A stretch of 64,000 nt of DNA from Demequina sediminis (GTDB lineage Bacteria > Actinomycetota > Actinomycetes > Actinomycetales > Demequinaceae): NCBI RefSeq assembly GCF_030296675.1, contig NZ_AP027736.1, positions 1,240,001 to 1,304,000 on the forward strand, read 5' to 3'. Made by a program: the position numbers and the translations under genes. The notes beneath the pieces are model-generated. The model saw only the letters and a program-made list of their open reading frames with translations, searched no databases and was not told the origin of the DNA. How positions within the stretch are numbered: the first letter of the stretch is position 1; the number at the start of each line of letters is the position of its first letter. Below are positions 52,370 to 61,903 of the stretch, piece after piece.

Positions 52370-53754
52370 GGCCGCCGTTTCACCACGGTCGCCGCGAGCG
52401 GCAGCTGATGAGACGCGCTCTCGAGGATGTGCATGAGGTAGCCGCCCGTGTTGACGAAGGCCGCGATGTCCCCGCGGGCCACGCCGTCGGGGAAGCACAG
52501 CCTCCTGCGAAGCAGCAGCTCCTCCTCGACGCAGTACGCCCCCACCAGGAAGCCCTCGAACGGCTCTGAGGTGTCCCTGGTGTCCGCCGGCCGGACCCAG
52601 CGCGGGTCCACCAGGAAGTCGGCGGACGTCGACCGGACCTGCGTGCGATTCATGTGCAGGCCGACCAGCGGGACGCCGTCGCTCGTGGACTTGCGAAAGG
52701 CCACCGAGGCCAAGGTGAGCCCGCACCCATCGAGCACCGACCTCCCCGGCTCGCACCTGAGCTCGAGACCCCTCGCCGCCAGTTCGCGCGCGACGGTGGA
52801 TCCCTCCCCTGCCGGGGCAGCGAGCACGTCCCTCAGCCACTCGCCGCGCACCCGCTCCTGCCAGTACGGATACACGCTCGCGGAGGGCCGGTCGGCGCGC
52901 GGATCCTGGAGCCCCAGCCGGTCGCCGCGCCACGTCAGCACTTCCTCGCGGTCGCCCTCCAGGGCCTCCCAGAAGCGGCGCCACTGCTCGCGGTCCTCGA
53001 GGTAGCGCATCGGCACCCCGCCTCCCATGTCGATGAACGCGATCGCGTGCCCGCGGGATCGCAACGCGTCCGTCCACGTGAGCGCCTCGCGCAGCACGAT
53101 GGCGCGCTCGCGCGCGCTGTACCCGTTGAGGTGGAAGTGGATGCCCTCGAGGCGCAGCGGGGTGCCGCCTCCGCCCGCCTCGCCCACCACGCGGTCCCAG
53201 TCGCGTGCCGTCATCCCGAAGCGCGTGGGCGCAATCGCGGGATCGGACGAGGCCAGCCTCGGCGCGACCCGCGCCGTCACGCCCCGTGCGCGAGCGATGC
53301 TCGCGACGTCCTCCGCCTCATCCGCGTTGTCGAGGCTCACCAGCACCCCGGCCGCGAGCGCCGCCTCGATCAGCGCGGTCGACTTCACGGCGGCCGTGAG
53401 GATCATGTCGTCCGCCGCGAACCCCACGTCGAGGCACTGCGTGAGCTCTGCGAGCGACGCCACATCAATGCCGAGCCCCACGCGCCGGGCCTCGTGCACC
53501 AGCCCCAGCGCCTTGTTCGCCTTGCGCGCCACGTACACCCCGAGCCGCACACCCTCGGAAGCCGCGGCCTCCACGAGCTCGGCCGCGTTGCGCCCCAGCG
53601 GCGCGAAATCGAGCACGTTGACCGGCGAGCCGTACTCCTCGATGAGCGCGGCGCACCGTTCCGGGTGCGCGAGCAGCTCCTCCATCCACGGCTCGGTGCG
53701 CCCCGTCAGCGGGGTCAGTCCCGCGACCGCGTCCGCCGTCACTGCCTCACCCAT
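52246..53754 (-). CDS. Y4yA/SbnH-like type III PLP decarboxylase
   Basis: A 502-residue protein from ATG 53754, with AAGGGA eight to ten bases upstream. It belongs to the alanine racemase/ornithine-diaminopimelate decarboxylase fold: YVARKANKALGLVHEARRVG (PLP lysine region), LGIDVASLAELTQCLDVGF, LEGIHFHLNGYSARERAIVL (His), AIAFIDMGGGVPMRYL (Gly motif), LRCEPGRSVLDGCGLTLASV and FLVGAYCVEEELLL with the active-site Cys. It decarboxylates an amino-acid-like substrate. It is the last gene of the SbnA-FAD-decarboxylase trio and overlaps the FAD gene by eight bases. The C-terminal 30 residues are Ser/Gly-rich and overlap the small lipoprotein ORF. Confidence 0.8.
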   Translation of the reverse strand: MGEAVTADAVAGLTPLTGRTEPWMEELLAHPERCAALIEEYGSPVNVLDFAPLGRNAAELVEAAASEGVRLGVYVARKANKALGLVHEARRVGLGIDVASLAELTQCLDVGFAADDMILTAAVKSTALIEAALAAGVLVSLDNADEAEDVASIARARGVTARVAPRLASSDPAIAPTRFGMTARDWDRVVGEAGGGGTPLRLEGIHFHLNGYSARERAIVLREALTWTDALRSRGHAIAFIDMGGGVPMRYLEDREQWRRFWEALEGDREEVLTWRGDRLGLQDPRADRPSASVYPYWQERVRGEWLRDVLAAPAGEGSTVARELAARGLELRCEPGRSVLDGCGLTLASVAFRKSTSDGVPLVGLHMNRTQVRSTSADFLVDPRWVRPADTRDTSEPFEGFLVGAYCVEEELLLRRRLCFPDGVARGDIAAFVNTGGYLMHILESASHQLPLAATVVKRRPQAASGSSPGSESAWVRDGIDAVGATGAASATGDVPWGPMP

Positions 53755-55404
53755 AGCTGCGTTCCCTTCGTGTCTCGCTCCAGGCTCGCTCGTCCCACTC
53801 GCGCGCGATCCTGGCCGCCCATCGCCGGGTGTCCCCGTGAAGGGCACGCTGCAGCGAGTCGTGCCCGATCACCACGTCCTCCGTAGGCCGGCCCAGCGCG
53901 TAGAGCCCGGGTGTCTGACGCCCGTCCGCGCCGACACACGCGCCATCGGGCGCCGTGAACACCCCCGCTCTCCCGCGCGCACGGTCACGTCGCCCCGGCG
54001 GAGCAGACCCTCCCACGGCGCCCACGGCATCGGCCCCTCTGCGCCCGCATCCCATGGACGCGGCGCGCTCAGCACCCCTGGTCCCCGCGTAAAGGCGTCG
54101 AGTGTGACCGCGCCGGGTGGGATCAGGGCGAGCGCGGGAACGATGCCGAGGAGGCCGGCCTCCCTCAGGGCCAGCAGGCGCCGATGCGTCTCGAGCGGCG
54201 GGCCGAATGCCCACCTCTCGAGTCGGGCCGCACGGGCTCGCCAGCGTGGCCACGTGTCGGCGTCGCGAGGAGCGCGCTCGAGGGAGCGCACGACGTCCTG
54301 GTAGCCCGCCGACCAGGCGCGCCCCCACCACCATGCGGGGTCGGCGTCGACGTCGCCCTCGGCACGGCGCACGTCACGCTCCCACCTCTCGCCGGGGTCG
54401 GCCGCGCCCTCGCGGGCGCGCCCGTCAGCCGCGACCGCGCCGGTCGTGGCGTCGAGCACGTCCCACAGGGCCGCATGCTCGAGGCGGACCCCCGCGGCCC
54501 GCGCCGCGGCGACGGCGGCATCGGCAAGAACGCCCCACCACGCGTCGTCGGGCGTCGCGCTCGCTCCCCACCGCCTCGTCTGCTCAATGACGGCGCGCGC
54601 GAGCGTCGCGGCAACGGCGGCAGGCTTGGGCAGCATCGGCTCCCCCGACCGCGCGACGAGCGTGACCGACGCGGGCTCGCGACCACCAGGGAGGTAGCGC
54701 CGCCCCGACGGCCGCGCAGCGTCCTCGATCCATGCTCCCCCTCGCGCCGCCGTGAGGTCCATCACCACGTCGAATGCGGTCAGCGCGGCACCGCGCACCA
54801 CGACATCGGCGCCGGGTGCGGGGCCCCGGTCGGGGTCGGCCAGCCGCGCGTGATCCATCCCCACACCACCCGCGTGCCCGGTCGCGAGCAGCACGCGCGG
54901 CGCCGTGACGGGCACGTCCGGTGGCCCCTCCGGAGTGACCGTCTCGCAGCTCCACCTGTCTCCGTCGCGCACCACGTCGGTGACCCGCACGCGGCGGCTC
55001 GCGAGGGCCATGCGCGGCGACTCGCGCAGGCGCTCCCACGCCCAGGCCAGGTAGCGGCCCGCCGTCGCGCGCGGTGGGTAGCGGTCGAGCGTGGGGTCCC
55101 GGAGGGCGCCGTTCGCGGCCAGCCACTCGACGAACGTGAGGGGCACCGACGGACACGTGAGATCGACGATTCCCGCGTCGACATTCATGCGCAGATGCAC
55201 CCCCTGCGCGGGATCCCACACCGCACCCGGGCCGGGAGTCGCGGGGTCGAGCACGCACACCCGCGGCGGGACGCGGGTCGCGTCCGGCGAGGACTGCGCG
55301 AGCTCGTGGTCGAGGTCGGCGAGCGCGCGCAGCGCCTGCGGACCCGCACCCACCATGACCAGGTCGGCGTCGGCAGGCGCGCGGTCCGAGGACGCGTTAC
55401 CCAC
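53747..55404 (-). pseudogene. FAD/NAD(P)-binding oxidoreductase, frameshifted
   Basis: Two frames form about 552 residues. The first has an N-terminal FAD-binding motif (DLVMVGAGPQALRALADL, a GxGxxx fold), HLRMNVDAGIVDLTCPSVPL and APRVLLATGHAGGVGMDHAR, like the FAD/NAD(P)-binding or N-hydroxylase group. The second supplies FTAPDGACVGADGRQTPGLY and ALGRPTEDVVIGHDSLQRAL. They meet at the C run 53962-53966; one more base restores ERGVFTAPDG. The start is probably GTG 55404, overlapping the SbnA-like stop. It may oxidise the intermediate made by the trio; this is inference. Confidence 0.75.
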
Positions 55405-56446
55405 GGCGGCGCGCGTCGCCCGCCACAAACGGGTTGGCGGCATCGAGCGGTCCGAGGGCCTCATCCGCGTCGGCGATCTCGGCGCGCACCCACGCCTCGT
55501 TGTAGACGGTCGGCAGATACGCGCTGCCGCTGTCGTGGATAAGCATTGCGACCGTGTCGCACAGCGACAGCTCCGGAAGGTCGCGGCCGATCGCGGCGAC
55601 GATCGCTCCGGACGATGCCCCCGCGAGCAGTCCCTCGCGCCGCGCGAGGAGGCGGCAACCGCGAACCATGGCGGCCTCGCTCACGCGGCGCACATGGTCG
55701 GGGCGGGCGTGGCGCGAGAGCTCGGTCTCGAAGCCCGCCCCCAGGCCGGGCAGCTTGCGCTCCGCGATCACGCCGCCAAACAGCGCGGATCCTTCGGCGT
55801 CCACGCCGACAAGTTCGGTGGCCCATCCCTCGCGCTCGATCGCCTGCTGGCATCCGAGCAGCGTGCCGGTGGTGCTCATCGCGACATACAGCCGCGACGG
55901 CGGGGCCCCCAGCGACGCGACGAGCTCGGGCATGGTCGAGGTCGCGTGCGCGGCAGGATTGTCCGGGTTGCCGTACTGCTGCGTGGTGACGGCGGTGGGA
56001 TCCTCCGCCAGGAGATCGGCGACGCGCTCGACGCGGGCACGCAGGCGGTTCCCGTCCTGCGGCGTCTCGACGCGCTCGACACGTGCGCCATAGGCCTGCA
56101 TGGTCTGGCACGCGGCCGCGTTGGCCCGCGCATCGACCACGGCGATGAAGCCGTAGCCGCGCTGGGCGCATTGACGCGCGAGCGCCATCCCCAGGTTGCC
56201 CGAGGTGGACTCGACCACCGTGCCGCCCGGCACGAGCCTGCCGTCGCGGATCAGGCCGTCGAGAAGCGAGCGCGCGGTGCGCTCCTTGGTGCTTCCCGAG
56301 AGCTGGAGCTGGTCAAGCTTGGCAAAGACGGGCACGCCTGAGCCCGGAAAGAGCTTGTCCAGCCGGGTCACGGGCGTGGGCAGATAGCCGCCGTGCACGG
56401 TGCCAGCGGGAGACGTGAGAACGGGTGCGTTGTGATGATGCGTCAT
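55397..56446 (-). CDS. SbnA-like PLP-dependent cysteine-synthase-family enzyme
   Basis: A 349-residue fold-type II PLP enzyme from ATG 56446 ([20 protein letters not shown]), with an AGGAAGG site upstream. Key parts are [20 protein letters not shown] (Schiff-base Lys in STKERTA), [33 protein letters not shown] (phosphate clamp) and [12 protein letters not shown]. The [16 protein letters not shown] segment and layout resemble SbnA, which makes N-(1-amino-1-carboxyl-2-ethyl)-glutamate from O-phosphoserine and glutamate for 2,3-diaminopropionate synthesis (family knowledge). Followed by the FAD protein (8-base overlap). No SbnB gene is seen here. Confidence 0.75.
   Translation of the reverse strand: MTHHHNAPVLTSPAGTVHGGYLPTPVTRLDKLFPGSGVPVFAKLDQLQLSGSTKERTARSLLDGLIRDGRLVPGGTVVESTSGNLGMALARQCAQRGYGFIAVVDARANAAACQTMQAYGARVERVETPQDGNRLRARVERVADLLAEDPTAVTTQQYGNPDNPAAHATSTMPELVASLGAPPSRLYVAMSTTGTLLGCQQAIEREGWATELVGVDAEGSALFGGVIAERKLPGLGAGFETELSRHARPDHVRRVSEAAMVRGCRLLARREGLLAGASSGAIVAAIGRDLPELSLCDTVAMLIHDSGSAYLPTVYNEAWVRAEIADADEALGPLDAANPFVAGDARRRG
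55610..55619 (+). repeat. dispersed 10-mer GGACGATGCC
   Basis: Within the SbnA-like gene at the conserved Gly-Ala-Ser-Ser-Gly motif, so this copy could be explained by protein constraint; extended to GGACGATGCCCCC. Confidence 0.6.
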
Positions 56447-56648
56447 CGCTGCGAGCCTTCCTGGTCGAGTGGTACCTGGAGTCGGCAGTCGCGAGTCGGG
56501 TCCCTCAAAACCTGGCCACGCTGTCCTTGGGTGCCAACGGGTGGGGACCGGGAGGCATTCCCCGCGGAACCCTCCGCGCCGCGGCCGGGAGGAGCGCATC
56601 GGCATCCTGCTACCGTCGAATCACCCGGCAGGAAGGCACTCGCGGACC

Positions 56649-57904
56649 ATGACCGAGATTCAGGCACCGCCGCTCACGGCACCGCGCTACGGCGTGCACA
56701 GCGAGGTAGGTCGACTCCGCACGGTCCTCACGTGCGCGCCCGGCCTCGCCCACCATCGGCTCACGCCGTCCAACTGCCATGACCTTCTCTTCGACGACGT
56801 CATGTGGGTCGAGAACGCCCAGCGGGACCATGCCGGATTCGTGTCGCTCATGAGGGAGCGCGGCATCGAGGTGCTCGAACTGCACTCGCTTCTCGCGGAG
56901 GTCCTCGCTCTCCCCACGCTCGCGCGTGGCTTCTCGATCGCAAGATCACTCCCGCGGAGGTGGGGCTGGGCCTGGCCGCGGACATTCGCGCCTACCTCGA
57001 CCAGATGGACTCGCTCGAGCTTGCGCGGCACCTGATCGGCGGGCTGTCGACGCACGACCTGCCTCACGAGATCTCGCCGCCGGGATTCCTCCTGGTGCGC
57101 GAGGAGTCCGGCATGCGGGACTACCTGCTCCCGCCGCTGCCCAACACGCTCTTCACGCGCGACACGACGTCGTGGGTGTACGGAGGCGTCACCCTCAACC
57201 CCCTGTACTGGCAGGCGCGCCACGCCGAGACCCTGCTGATGAAGGCCGTCTACGCCTTCCACCCCGACTTCGGCGACGCGGTCAACGTGTGGTGGGGCGA
57301 CCCCGAGCTGCCCAACGGACTCGCGACGCTCGAGGGCGGGGACGTCATGCCGATCGGCGGCGGCACTGTCGTCATCGGGATGTCCGAGCGCTCGAGCCGG
57401 CAGGCGATCACGCAGCTCGCCATGGAGCTGTTCATCCGCGAGGGCGCGGACCGCGTGATCGTCGCCAAGATGCCGCGGCTGCGCTCCGCGATGCACCTGG
57501 ACACGGTCTTCACCATGGCCGATCGCGACCTCTGCACGGTCTTTCCAGGGATCATCGACGAGATCGAGACGTTCACGATCCGCGAGGCCCCCGCCCCCGT
57601 GTTCCTCGACGTGCGGCGCGAGGAGCGGCCGTTTGTCGACGTGGTCGCGGACGCGCTGGGCGTCGACATGCGAGTGATCGCGACGGGCGGCGACCGCTAC
57701 GCCTCGGAGCGCCAGCAGTGGGACTCGGGCAACAATCTGCTCGCGCTTGAGCCGGGAGTGGTGGTCGCCTACGACCGCAACACCCACACCAACGAGGAAC
57801 TGCGCGCCGCGGGCGTCGAGGTGCTTGAGATCGTGGGCGCGGAGCTGGGCCGCGGCCGCGGGGGCGCCCACTGCATGACGCAACCGCTGCTGCGGGAGGC
57901 GTAG
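56649..57904 (+). pseudogene. arcA: arginine deiminase, frameshifted
   Basis: Two frames form about 418 residues, the standard length. The first (ATG 56649) covers [36 protein letters not shown] and [15 protein letters not shown]. The second has [53 protein letters not shown] (catalytic His) and [11 protein letters not shown] (nucleophile Cys). They meet at about 56921-56926, where one base is missing; restoring it gives a tail like [12 protein letters not shown]. It hydrolyses arginine to citrulline and ammonia. The catalytic residues are intact on either side of the break. It is divergent from the SbnA-like gene. Confidence 0.88.
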
Positions 57905-57961
57905 TGCACCGTGCCCTCGCCTCCGAAATAATTACGCAACCACACCGTCACGAAATGTGGC

Positions 57962-57974
57962 TAGACTCTCGCCC
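57962..57974 (+). promoter_or_regulatory. leaderless promoter of the heme operon
   Basis: TAGACT (57962-57967) lies seven bases before ATG 57975, and no ribosome-binding site is present. I found no clear DtxR-type (TTAGGTTAGCCTAACCTAA-like) operator between 57905 and 57974, so iron control is not visible here. Confidence 0.55.
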
Positions 57975-58613
57975 ATGACCGAGCCCTCCCCGCTCTCCGC
58001 CCGTATTCGTGAGGCCACCGCGCTCGAGCACAAGGCCGCCGAGACCCGCGGCTTCATCACGCGACTCATGGACGGCGAGTTCGATCTGGCCACGTACACG
58101 CGCTACCTCATCCAGTACGCGCACGTCTACCGCGCCCTCGAGTCGCGCATTCCGCAGCCCGGCGATCCGGCCTTCATCAACGACACCCGGCTCGACCGCT
58201 TCCCCGCGATCGCGAGCGACCTCAGCCGCCTCGGCGCGAGCGACTGGGACAACCACGCTCCCCTGCCCGCCACCGAGGCCTACGTGTCGCACCTCGAGTC
58301 CATCCCCGCGGCGGACGTGGCGCGCTATCTCGCGCACCACTACACGCGCTACCTGGGCGACCTCTCGGGCGGCCAGGCGATCGGCGCGCTGATGGCGCGT
58401 CACTACGGCGCAACCCCCGACCAGCTCGCCTTCTACCGCTTCGACGCGCTCGAGTCGGGGCCGCGCTTCAAGAACGAGTACCGGGCCTCGCTCGACGCCC
58501 TCGACTTCACTCCCGAGCAGGAGGACGTGTTCGTCGCGGAGTCCCTCGCCGCATTCCGCTTCAACGGCGCCATCTTCGACGCCCTCGGCGAGTCCGTGGG
58601 GGCGGCCGTCTGA
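57975..58613 (+). CDS. hmuO: heme oxygenase
   Basis: A 212-residue biliverdin-producing heme oxygenase. It has the proximal His region SARIREATALEHKAAE, LIQYAHVYRALESRI, the distal-helix signature RYLGDLSGGQAIGALM and FRFNGAIFDAL near the C-terminus. It opens the heme ring with O2 and reductant, releasing iron, CO and biliverdin in the cytoplasm. It is the first gene of a heme-uptake operon; its stop TGA overlaps the hmuT ATG by one base (TGATG). ATG 57975 is chosen because of the leaderless -10 box; an upstream in-frame start would add six residues. Confidence 0.93.
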   Translation: MTEPSPLSARIREATALEHKAAETRGFITRLMDGEFDLATYTRYLIQYAHVYRALESRIPQPGDPAFINDTRLDRFPAIASDLSRLGASDWDNHAPLPATEAYVSHLESIPAADVARYLAHHYTRYLGDLSGGQAIGALMARHYGATPDQLAFYRFDALESGPRFKNEYRASLDALDFTPEQEDVFVAESLAAFRFNGAIFDALGESVGAAV

Positions 58614-58773
58614 TGCGTCGCACCCTCGCGGCCCTCGCGGCCGCGGCCCTCCTCGTCGCGGGCGCCGCCGGGTGTGCGGGACCCGCCGCCTCGCAGTCTG
58701 CCGGAACGCAGGCGCCGTCCTCGCTCGCCGGGTCGGGAACGACCGCCCCCTCGCCGGACGCCGCCCCCTCGAG

Positions 58774-58783
58774 GGCATCGTCC
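58774..58783 (-). repeat. dispersed 10-mer GGACGATGCC
   Basis: In the disordered linker of HmuT, extended to GAGGGCATCGTCCCTCTC on the plus strand; close to the frameshift. Confidence 0.7.
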
Positions 58784-59264
58784 CTCTCGAGGATCCCGCC
58801 TCCTACCAGGGACCTTCCACCGCGGTGCTGAGTGCGGCAACCATCACCCCGGTCGCGGATCCCACGCCCGACTTGCCCGCGACCGTGACCTCGCACGCGC
58901 CCGACGGCGATCAGGAGGTCACCGTGACCTCGGTCGACCGCGTGGTCGCGATGGACATCTCGGGCTCGATCGCGGGCACCGTGTGGGGGCTCGGGCTGGG
59001 CGCATCGCTCGTCGGGCGCGACATCGCCGCGGACTTCCCCGGCACCGAGGACGTCCCGGTGGTGACCGGCGCGTCGCACAGCGTCAACGTCGAGGCCATC
59101 CTCGCTCTCGAGCCCACGCTGGTCCTTACGGACGGGTCGATCGGCCCACGCCGCGCGGTCACGCAACTCGCCGACGCGGGCATCACCGTGGTCTTCCTCG
59201 ACAACCAGGCGAGCTTCAACGGCGCCGCTCAGCTCGCGCGCGACGTCGCCGCCGCCCTCGGAGT

Positions 59265-59274
59265 GGACGATGCC
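59265..59274 (+). repeat. dispersed 10-mer GGACGATGCC
   Basis: Within hmuT, encoding Val-Asp-Asp-Ala-Gly with GAC-GAT. Confidence 0.7.
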
Positions 59275-59756
59275 GGGGAGACGCTCGCGCAGAGCATCCT
59301 CGCTGACGTCGAGGACACCGCGGCGGCCATCGCGGCGATCGCGCCGGCGACGCCGCTGCGCATGGCGTTCGTGTACCTGCGCGGCAGCGCCGACGTCTAC
59401 TACCTCTTCGGCGAGGACTCGGGGGCGGACCACCTGTTCGAGGCGCTCGGCGGAGTCGACGCGGGCTCCGAGGCGGGAATCAAGGGCGAGCAGCCCATGA
59501 CGGACGAGGCGATGATCGCGATGGATCCGGACGTGATCTTCGTGATGTCGTCGGGGCTTGAGTCGGTGGGCGGCGTCGACGGGCTGCTCGCGTCCAAGCC
59601 CGCCGTCGCGCTCACGACCGCGGGCCAGAACCGCCGCTTCGTGGACATGGACGACTCCCTGGTGCTGTCCTTCGGCCCGCGCTCCGCGGACATCCTCGAG
59701 GCCCTCGCGGTGGCCGTCTACGCGCCCATGGACTCGGGCGCCGCGGCCGCGTCCTC

Positions 59757-60830
59757 GTGACGTCCGTGCGCGCGACCGGCCGCCTGCGCGCGTGGCTGGG
59801 CGGCACCCCGCACTGGGTCACGTTCCTCGTGCTCGCGGTCGCGCTGGTGGCATCCGCGCTGGTCTCGGCCGCGGTAGGCCAGTTGGGCGTGACCTTGACC
59901 GATGTCGTGGGCACGCTGCTCGCGGGCGCCGGGATCGACACAGCGTGGGCTCCGGCGGACGACATCACCGCGCAGGCGCTGTGGCAGATCCGCTTTCCTC
60001 GCGTCGCGATGAGCATCCTCGTGGGCACCGCGCTCGCGCTCGGCGGCGCGGCCATGCAGGCCGTGTTCGGCAACCCCCTCGCCGAGCCCGGCGTGGTCGG
60101 CGTCTCTTCCGGTGCCGCTCTCGGTGCCGCGACGGTGATCGTCACCGGCGCGACCGTGGGCGTCCTCGGGACCGCCGCCGCGGCCTTCGTCGGCGGGGTG
60201 CTCACCACGATCCTCGTCTACGTCATGGCACGTGCGAACGGCCGCACCGAGGTGGTCACCCTGCTCCTCACCGGAATCGCCGTGCAGGCGTTCGCCGGCG
60301 CGGGGCTCGCCTTCGCCGTGTTCTCCTCGAATACCTCCGCGCGCGAGCAGATCGTGTTCTGGCAGCTCGGATCGCTCAACGGCGCGCGGTGGACCGAGGT
60401 CGCGCTGGTCGCGGTCCTCACGCTCGCCGGTCTCGCGGCGCTGCTCGGGTGGGCGCGACAGTTCGACCTGCTCGCCCTGGGCGAGCGCACGGCGGGGCAC
60501 CTGGGCGTCAGGGTCGAGCGGCTGCGCGCGCTGTCGATCGTCGTGATCGCGGTGCTGACCGCGGGCGCGGTCGCGTTCGCCGGGATCATCGCGTTCGTGG
60601 GCCTCGTGGTCCCGCACCTCATGCGCCTGTTGCTGGGGCCGAGCCACCGCGGGCTGCTGGTCGCCTCGGCACTCGGCGGCGGCGTGCTGCTGTGCGTCGC
60701 GGACATCGCCGCGCGGACGCTCGTCACGGGCGCCGACCTGCCGATCGGCATGCTCACCTCGCTGATCGGCGGACCGTTCTTCTTCTACCTGCTGCGTCGC
60801 GCGCGCTCGAGCCAGGGAGGGTGGGCATGA
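59757..60830 (+). CDS. hmuU: heme ABC transporter permease
   Basis: A 357-residue BtuC/FecCD-type permease with about nine or ten membrane helices. Landmarks are LWQIRFPRVAMSILVGTALA, LGGAAMQAVFGNPLAEPGVV, GVSSGAALGA, FWQLGSLNGARWTEV and FVGLVVPHLMRLLLGPSHRG with TGADLPIGMLTSLIGGPFFF near the end, all conserved in iron and heme permeases. It moves heme across the membrane with HmuV power. GTG 59757 overlaps the hmuT stop (GTGA), and its stop overlaps the hmuV ATG. Confidence 0.93.
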   Translation: MTSVRATGRLRAWLGGTPHWVTFLVLAVALVASALVSAAVGQLGVTLTDVVGTLLAGAGIDTAWAPADDITAQALWQIRFPRVAMSILVGTALALGGAAMQAVFGNPLAEPGVVGVSSGAALGAATVIVTGATVGVLGTAAAAFVGGVLTTILVYVMARANGRTEVVTLLLTGIAVQAFAGAGLAFAVFSSNTSAREQIVFWQLGSLNGARWTEVALVAVLTLAGLAALLGWARQFDLLALGERTAGHLGVRVERLRALSIVVIAVLTAGAVAFAGIIAFVGLVVPHLMRLLLGPSHRGLLVASALGGGVLLCVADIAARTLVTGADLPIGMLTSLIGGPFFFYLLRRARSSQGGWA

Positions 60831-61603
60831 CCGCGCTCGAGGCCCGGTCCGTGTCCTACGCGGCGCCGGGCGGCGCCATCCTCGTGGACGACGTCACGCT
60901 GACCGCCCCCTACGGCCACCTCCTCGCGCTGCTGGGCCCTAACGGCGCGGGCAAGTCGACGCTCCTGGGACTGCTCTCGGGCGACCTCACGCCGTCGCGC
61001 GGGTCGATCGATCTGGACGGCCGCCCGCTGCGCGCGTGGCGCGCGCCCGACCTGGCGAGGCGCCGCGCGGTGCTCACGCAGGCGAACGCGATGGCCTTCT
61101 CCTTCCGCGTCCACGAGGTGGTCAAGATGGGGCGCCACCCGTGGGCGGCGACCTCGACCGACGAGGACGATGCCCGCCACGTCGACGCCGCGCTGGCCGC
61201 GATGGACGTGGCGCACCTGCGCGACCGCGTGTTCCCCTCGCTGTCCGGCGGAGAGAAGGCGCGTGTGTCGCTGGCCAGGGTGCTCGCCCAGGACACGCCG
61301 GTGGTGATGCTCGACGAGCCCACCGCGGCGCTCGACCTGCGCCACCAGGAGGACGTCATGACGACGGCGCGCGCGCTCGCGGACGCGGGCCGCGCGGTGG
61401 TGGTCGTGGTGCACGACCTCGCTCTTGCTGCGGCCCATGCGGACTCGATCGCGGTGATGTCCCGCGCGCGGCTGGTCGCTCACGGCTCGCCCGCTGAGGT
61501 CGTGACGCCCGAGCTGGTCGAGGACGTCTACGGCATCGCCGTGCACGTGGTCGAGGGCCCCGAGGGCGCCCCGCTCGTGGTGCCCAAGCGCGGCAGGGAC
61601 TGA
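60827..61603 (+). CDS. hmuV: heme ABC transporter ATPase
   Basis: A 258-residue FecE/HmuV-type ATPase: Walker A LLGPNGAGKSTLLGLL, Q-loop AVLTQANAM, signature PSLSGGEKARVSLARVLA, Walker B VVMLDEPTAALD and the H-loop VVVVVHDLALAAAHAD. It drives heme import through HmuU. ATG 60827 overlaps the hmuU stop (ATGA). The operon order hmuO-hmuT-hmuU-hmuV followed by a convergent HtaA gene is a complete heme-iron locus. Confidence 0.94.
   Translation: MTALEARSVSYAAPGGAILVDDVTLTAPYGHLLALLGPNGAGKSTLLGLLSGDLTPSRGSIDLDGRPLRAWRAPDLARRRAVLTQANAMAFSFRVHEVVKMGRHPWAATSTDEDDARHVDAALAAMDVAHLRDRVFPSLSGGEKARVSLARVLAQDTPVVMLDEPTAALDLRHQEDVMTTARALADAGRAVVVVVHDLALAAAHADSIAVMSRARLVAHGSPAEVVTPELVEDVYGIAVHVVEGPEGAPLVVPKRGRD
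61165..61174 (+). repeat. dispersed 10-mer GGACGATGCC
   Basis: Within hmuV, encoding Glu-Asp-Asp-Ala-Arg with GAC-GAT. Confidence 0.7.
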
Positions 61604-61659
61604 CTCGCACCCACGCCCACCAGGCGACCCACTCCACGCGCCGCACCCCGCGCACCCCC

Positions 61660-61701
61660 GCGCACCCCACCCCGCGCACCCCACCCCGCGCACCCCACCC
61701 C
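61660..61701. repeat. 14-bp tandem repeat, three copies
   Basis: Three consecutive copies of GCGCACCCCACCCC (61660-61673, 61674-61687, 61688-61701), preceded by a degenerate version. Strongly C-rich on the plus strand. Confidence 0.75.
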
Positions 61702-61746
61702 GCCGCTTAGTGCAGAGGATTTTGCGATTTCCGAGGCTGTTTCGAG

Positions 61747-61858
61747 CTTCGCGCATAGCGTGGTGCGATTCACCCAGGCCGGAGCGGGTCGCCACCTGCA
61801 GATCTGATGCGCTCAACCCGATCTCGGCCTCGAAATCGCACCAGGCGCTGCGCGAAGC
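61747..61858. repeat. imperfect inverted repeat of about 26 bases
   Basis: 61747-61772 (GCTTCGCGCATAGCGTGGTG and onward) is the near-exact reverse complement of 61833-61858 (starting AAATCGCACCAGGCGCTG), separated by 60 bases. The flanks also share GCGATTTC(C)GAGG in inverted orientation (61724-61736 and 61828-61839), extending the similarity. Confidence 0.55.
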
Positions 61859-61903
61859 GGCCGAGCGTCCACCTGAGAGCGGGTCGCCACCCGCACATCT
61901 GAC
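61782..61903. repeat. direct repeat pair starting GAGCGGGTCGCCACC
   Basis: GAGCGGGTCGCCACC(T/C)GCA(G/C)ATCTGA occurs at about 61782-61807 and 61877-61902, nearly identical over 26 bases. Confidence 0.6.

Larger units (their letters stand above)
58613..59760 (+). pseudogene. hmuT: heme-binding lipoprotein HmuT, frameshifted
   Basis: Two frames form about 382 residues. The first carries the lipoprotein signal (RRTLAALAAAALLVAGAAGC, lipobox AGAAGC). A Ser/Pro linker follows, and the second frame carries the heme-binding SBP: VLSAATITPVADPTPDLPAT, MDISGSIAGTVWGLGLGAS, LEPTLVLTDGSIGPRRAVTQ and AMDPDVIFVMSSGLES. The frames meet in the linker, probably at the C run 58764-58768; one extra C gives APLEGIVPLEDPASYQG. 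It captures heme at the membrane for HmuUV. The linker contains a copy of the 10-mer. It overlaps the hmuU start by four bases. Confidence 0.88.

Noticed and set aside
57905-57974. DtxR or other iron-repressor operator before hmuO
   Set aside because: No sequence close to the DtxR consensus; only a -10 box and an AT-rich patch are visible.
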